Made by a program: the position numbers and the translations under genes. Below are positions 60,422-64,000 of a DNA stretch of 64,000 nucleotides, in pieces. Numbering within the stretch: position 1 is the first letter of the stretch; each line of letters begins with the position of its first letter. The stretch is from the NCBI RefSeq assembly GCF_029870285.1, contig NZ_JACSYA010000005.1, positions 62,001-126,000 of the forward strand, given 5' to 3'. The stretch is from Delftia sp. PS-11 (GTDB lineage Bacteria; Pseudomonadota; Gammaproteobacteria; Burkholderiales; Burkholderiaceae_C). Below the pieces are notes generated by a model. It made no database searches. It had not been told where the DNA came from and was given only the letters and a program-made list of their open reading frames with translations.

Positions 60422-61786
60422 ATGAAGCATGAAACCCAAGTGAGCATCCATCCGCTGGCCCGGTTCGCCGCCACGCTGCGCTGGCAGGACATTCCCATGG
60501 ACGTGCAGCGCCGTGCCGAAGACCTGTGGGTGGACTGGTTCGGCTCCGCGCTCGCGGGCCAGGGCGCGCGGCCCGTGTGCAGCATCGCGCGCTTTGCGCT
60601 GTCGCAGGGGCCGGCCCAGGGGCCTTGCGAGGTTCTGGGCAGCGCAGCCACAACCTCGCCCATGATGGCGGCCCTGGCCAATGCCGCCGCCTCGCATGTG
60701 GCCGAGCAGGATGATGTGCACAACGGCTCGGTGTTCCACCCGGCCGCCGTGGTGTTTCCGCCCGCGCTGGCCATGGCGCAGAGCCTGGGCGCCAGCGGCG
60801 CCGAACTGATGGCCGCCTGCGTGGCCGGCTACGAAGTCGGCATCCGCGTGGGCGAATTCCTGGGCCGCAGCCACTACCGCGTCTTTCACACCACGGCCAC
60901 GGCTGGCACGCTGGCGGCGGCGGCCGCTGTGGGCCGGCTGCTGGGCCTCACGCCGGCCCAGATGCAGCATGCCTTCGGCTCGGCGGGCACGCAGTCGGCA
61001 GGGCTGTGGGAGTTCCTGCGCACGGGCGCCGACAGCAAGCAGCTGCACACGGCCCACGCGGCGGCGGCCGGCCTGATGTCGGCCTGCCTGGCGCATGACG
61101 GCTTCACGGGCGCGCAGGATATCTTCACGGGAGCCCAGGGCCTGGCGGCAGGCATGTCCACCGATGCCGATCCTGCCCGGCTCACGGACGGCCTGGGCAC
61201 GCGCTGGGCCACGGCCGAGACCTCGTTCAAGTGGCATGCCTCCTGCCGCCACACCCATCCGGCGGCCGATGCGCTGCTGCAGGTCATGCGCGGGCATGGC
61301 CTGGCGCCTGCCGATCTGGCCCGGGTCACCTGCCATGTGCACCAGGGCGCCATCGATGTGCTGGGCCCCGTGGTGGCGCCCGGCACGGTGCACCAGAGCA
61401 AGTTCTCCATGGGCACGGTGCTGGCGCTGGCCGCGCGCCACGGCCATGCGGGCCTGAACGAGTTCGACAGCGAATACCAGGCTGCCGCCACCGTGGCTCT
61501 GCGCGACAGGGTCGGCATGGTGCTGGACCCCGAGGTCGATGCCGCCTACCCGCGCCGCTGGATCGGCAAGGTCACCGTGCACACCGCCGATGGCCGCACG
61601 CTGCACGGCCGTGTGGAAGAGCCCAAGGGCGACCCCGGCAACACGCTGTCGCGCGAGGAAATCACGGCCAAGGCGCTGCGCCTGATCGCCTATGGCGGCG
61701 CCGTCCCGCAGGACGCCGCGCAGGCAGCCGTGCAGCGGCTGTGGCAGGTTGCGCAATGGCCCAGGGTGCTGCGCCTGCTCAATTGA
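60422..61786 (+). CDS. MmgE/PrpD-family protein
   Basis: 454 aa. Family covers 2-methylcitrate dehydratase, iminodisuccinate epimerase and cis-aconitate decarboxylase. DLWVDWFGSALAGQG, NAAASHVAEQDDVHNGSVFHP (the conserved H/D region), FKWHASCRHTHPAADALL. Position next to a likely itaconate CoA-transferase makes a decarboxylase or isomerase of a C5/C6 acid attractive but unproven. Confidence 0.85.
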   Translation: MKHETQVSIHPLARFAATLRWQDIPMDVQRRAEDLWVDWFGSALAGQGARPVCSIARFALSQGPAQGPCEVLGSAATTSPMMAALANAAASHVAEQDDVHNGSVFHPAAVVFPPALAMAQSLGASGAELMAACVAGYEVGIRVGEFLGRSHYRVFHTTATAGTLAAAAAVGRLLGLTPAQMQHAFGSAGTQSAGLWEFLRTGADSKQLHTAHAAAAGLMSACLAHDGFTGAQDIFTGAQGLAAGMSTDADPARLTDGLGTRWATAETSFKWHASCRHTHPAADALLQVMRGHGLAPADLARVTCHVHQGAIDVLGPVVAPGTVHQSKFSMGTVLALAARHGHAGLNEFDSEYQAAATVALRDRVGMVLDPEVDAAYPRRWIGKVTVHTADGRTLHGRVEEPKGDPGNTLSREEITAKALRLIAYGGAVPQDAAQAAVQRLWQVAQWPRVLRLLN

Positions 61787-61888
61787 GCTTTGCTTGTTCC
61801 GGCAGGCACCTGCCTGGCCGGCTGTTCTGCGGGAAAGGCGCCAACCAGAGCGCTACCCGTTTCCACCTCAGTGCACAGGAGACAAACC

Positions 61889-62896
61889 ATGCAACACCGA
61901 CTCATCCGCCGCCGCCTTGTTTGCGCAGCGGCCGCTGCCTGCGCGCTTGCCGCAGGCCCGGGCGTCCAGGCGCAGGCCCAGACCAATACCTGGCCGGACA
62001 AGCCCGTGGTGCTGGTCGTGCCCTACAGCGCGGGCGGCCCCACCGATGTGGTTGCCCGCCTGCTGGCCGTGCCCATGGGGCAGGCGCTGGGCCAGAGCGT
62101 GCTGGTCGAAAACACCGTGGGCGCGGGCGGCACCATCGCCCCGGCGCGCGTGGCCAAGGCCCGGCCCGACGGCTACACCATCCTCATCCACCACATGGGC
62201 ATGGCCACGGCCCCCGCGCTGTACAAGAAGCTGCCCTACGACCCGCTCAAGGACTTCGAATACATCGGCCAGGTGCTGGATGTGCCCATGACCCTGCTGT
62301 CGCGCAAGGACTTCCCGGCCAATAACTTCGCCGAGCTGCTGGACTATGTGAAAAAGAACCAGGACAAAGTCTCGCTGGCCAACGCGGGCATCGGCGCCGT
62401 CTCCCAGCTGTGCGGCATGCTGTTCATGCACCAGGCGGGCGTCAAGCTCACCACCGTGCCTTACAAGGGCGCGGGCCCGGCCATGAACGACCTGATGGGC
62501 GGGCAGGTGGACCTGCTGTGCGACCAGACCACGCAGACCGTGCCCGTGATCAAGGACGGCCAGCGCGCCAAGGTCTTCGGCGTGACCACGCCCAAGCGCC
62601 TGTCCTCGCTGCCCGACATCCCCACGCTGGACGAGCAGGGCCTCAAGGGCTTCGATGTCAAGGTCTGGCACGGCATGTATGCCCCCAAGGGCACGCCCAG
62701 GGAAGTGGTCATGGCCATCAACAAGGCGCTGAACGCGGCCCTCAAGGACGACAACGTCAAAAAGCGCATTGCCGAGCTCAGCTCCGATCTGGTCACGCCC
62801 GACAAGGCCACGCCCGAGAGCCTGCGCACCCACCTGCAGGCCGAGGTGGCGCGCTGGGACAAGGTCATCAAGGCGGCAGGCCTGTCCGCTGATTGA
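61889..62896 (+). CDS. Tripartite tricarboxylate transporter binding protein (Bug family), copy 2
   Basis: 335 aa, signal peptide ending near GVQAQA. VVLVVPYSAGGPTDVVARLLA, VLVENTVGAGGTIAPARV, YKGAGPAMNDLMGGQVDLLCDQ. A CAGGAGAC ribosome site supports ATG 61889. It lies between PrpD and CitE genes, so probably binds the acid degraded by this cluster. Confidence 0.92.
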   Translation: MQHRLIRRRLVCAAAAACALAAGPGVQAQAQTNTWPDKPVVLVVPYSAGGPTDVVARLLAVPMGQALGQSVLVENTVGAGGTIAPARVAKARPDGYTILIHHMGMATAPALYKKLPYDPLKDFEYIGQVLDVPMTLLSRKDFPANNFAELLDYVKKNQDKVSLANAGIGAVSQLCGMLFMHQAGVKLTTVPYKGAGPAMNDLMGGQVDLLCDQTTQTVPVIKDGQRAKVFGVTTPKRLSSLPDIPTLDEQGLKGFDVKVWHGMYAPKGTPREVVMAINKALNAALKDDNVKKRIAELSSDLVTPDKATPESLRTHLQAEVARWDKVIKAAGLSAD

Positions 62897-62923
62897 GCGC
62901 CATCCACCAACAGGGGCATCCGC

Positions 62924-63787
62924 ATGCACGATCTGGCACGCCAGGCCACGTCCTTTCTTTTTGTGCCCGCCACGCGGCCTGAGCGCCTGGGCAAGGCCCT
63001 GGACAGCGGCGCTGACATGGTCATCGCCGACTGGGAGGACGCCGTGGCCCCTGCGGACAAGGAGGGCGCCCGCGTGGCCCTGGCCCAGGCCGTGGATGCG
63101 CTCGATGCGCCAAGGCTCGCGCGCCTGCTGGTGCGCATCAACGCTGAAGGCACGCCCTGGCATGCCCAGGACCTGCGCGCCCTGGCCCTGCTGACAGCCA
63201 AAGGCGTGGCGGGGGCCGTGCTCGCCAAGGCCGAGAGCGCACGCACGGTGCAGACCGCTGCCGGTGCGGCGGGCGCGCAGGCGGTGCTGCTGCCCCTGGT
63301 GGAAAGCGTGGCCGGGCTGGATGCCGCCGATGCGCTGGCGGCGGCTCCCCAGGTGGCGCGGCTGGCCTTTGGCCACCTGGATTTTCAGGTCGATGCCGGC
63401 ATGGACTGTGGCGAGGACGAGCAGGAACTGCTGCCCATGCGCATGGCCCTGGTGCTGGCCTCGCGCCGCGCCGGGATCGCCGCCCCCGTGGACGGCGTGA
63501 CCGTGGATACGCGCGACCCCGCCCGTCTGGCCGCAGACGCGCTGCGTGCGCGCCGCATGGGCTTTGGCGGCAAGCTGTGCATCCACCCGGCCCAGGTACA
63601 GCCCCTGCACGCGGTGTTCGACCCCGGCGAGGCGGCCGTGGCCCATGCGCGCCGGGTGCAGCAGGCGCTGGCGCAGGCCGGCGGCGGCGTCTGTGTGCTC
63701 GACGGCCGCATGTGCGATGCCCCTGTGCTCCAACAGGCCGAGCAGGTGCTGGCGCGCCATGCCTGGGCGCTGCGGCGCGGACAGTGA
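62924..63787 (+). CDS. CitE-like CoA-ester lyase (citramalyl-CoA lyase candidate)
   Basis: 287 aa HpcH/HpaI-citrate lyase beta family. FVPATRPERLGKALDSGAD, IADWEDAV with the metal-site acids, FGHLDFQVDAG and GKLCIHPAQV. Such enzymes split citramalyl-, malyl- or similar CoA esters to acetyl-CoA and a keto acid. With the hydratase and transferase it completes the three-step itaconate-type route. Confidence 0.88.
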   Translation: MHDLARQATSFLFVPATRPERLGKALDSGADMVIADWEDAVAPADKEGARVALAQAVDALDAPRLARLLVRINAEGTPWHAQDLRALALLTAKGVAGAVLAKAESARTVQTAAGAAGAQAVLLPLVESVAGLDAADALAAAPQVARLAFGHLDFQVDAGMDCGEDEQELLPMRMALVLASRRAGIAAPVDGVTVDTRDPARLAADALRARRMGFGGKLCIHPAQVQPLHAVFDPGEAAVAHARRVQQALAQAGGGVCVLDGRMCDAPVLQQAEQVLARHAWALRRGQ

Positions 63788-64000
63788 GCGATAAAACGCA
63801 TCAACTCCGGAAAAGCGTGCAGGTTTTCGAGTTTTCCCTGATGATGAATATAGCTCTTGAATACGATTTTCTTGATTGATAGCGAAACGCATGTTTTGGG
63901 TCTGTTGCCAGAGCCTCATGGTGTGCAATCGGTGCGTACCGCTGTTGCTGGGGGCGGGATTTTCGCTGCCCTGCCGGATAGGCATGCGCTTGCGTATTTT
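63788..64000. other. Right end of window, no gene recognised
   Basis: An AT-richer stretch of about 80 bp follows the lyase gene. No convincing coding sequence, hairpin with T-run or repeat was found. Confidence 0.4.

Overview
The window is high-GC chromosomal DNA with dense, tightly spaced genes and typical betaproteobacterial content: a meta-cleavage phenol pathway, a long hut operon, several Bug-type binding proteins and a split metH. Gene content and protein style fit the Comamonadaceae (Delftia, Comamonas or Acidovorax type). The genus is an inference. I see no rRNA, tRNA or CRISPR array.

Layout. (1) 1-14674: a DmpR-type sigma-54 activator, cut by the left edge, divergent from a multicomponent phenol hydroxylase and catechol 2,3-dioxygenase operon that runs through the 4-oxalocrotonate branch to acetyl-CoA. 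The ring-fission hydrolase gene is absent. (2) 14711-18637: a Fur-box-headed TonB receptor of the heme/hemoglobin type, an EF-hand lipoprotein and a DUF4198 protein. (3) 18664-20697: recQ, convergent with that group. (4) 20967-22573: an AT-rich patch with an M35-like metallopeptidase and a secreted partner, then a LysR remnant. (5) 22634-35541: a nitrate/sulfonate-type ABC transporter, hutC and hutH-U-D-I-(FAD oxidase)-F-G. HutC-like operators precede both the transporter and hutH. (6) 35590-37190: a second AT-rich patch with a Tae4/Tai4 amidase effector-immunity pair, an N-terminal VgrG remnant and traces of a transposase. (7) 37334-44624: a three-gene retron operon on the minus strand (HEAT-repeat protein, winged-helix/SWIM protein, reverse transcriptase). 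A 227-nt msr-msd RNA gene lies between the SWIM and RT genes. (8) 44814-48765: the N-terminal half of a split methionine synthase, a low-complexity Ala/Gly/Ser protein and a porin. (9) 48792-63787: a chemoreceptor, a LysR regulator and a CoA-thioester catabolic region (thiolase-like protein, DUF35, acyl-CoA ligase, SDR, MaoC-like hydratase, CaiB transferase, MmgE/PrpD, CitE lyase, two Bug proteins) with a parDE module inside it. The CaiB, MaoC and CitE set matches the itaconate/C5-dicarboxylate breakdown scheme.

The most notable item is the retron. The RT carries the retron signatures NAxxH, YADD and VTG. Next to it are a perfect 12-bp a1/a2 pair and a 22-bp msd stem with one bulged base. The partner genes match what I recall as type XIII retrons. 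The RT also has a long basic coiled N-terminal extension and a C-terminal membrane region, which I do not know from characterised retrons.
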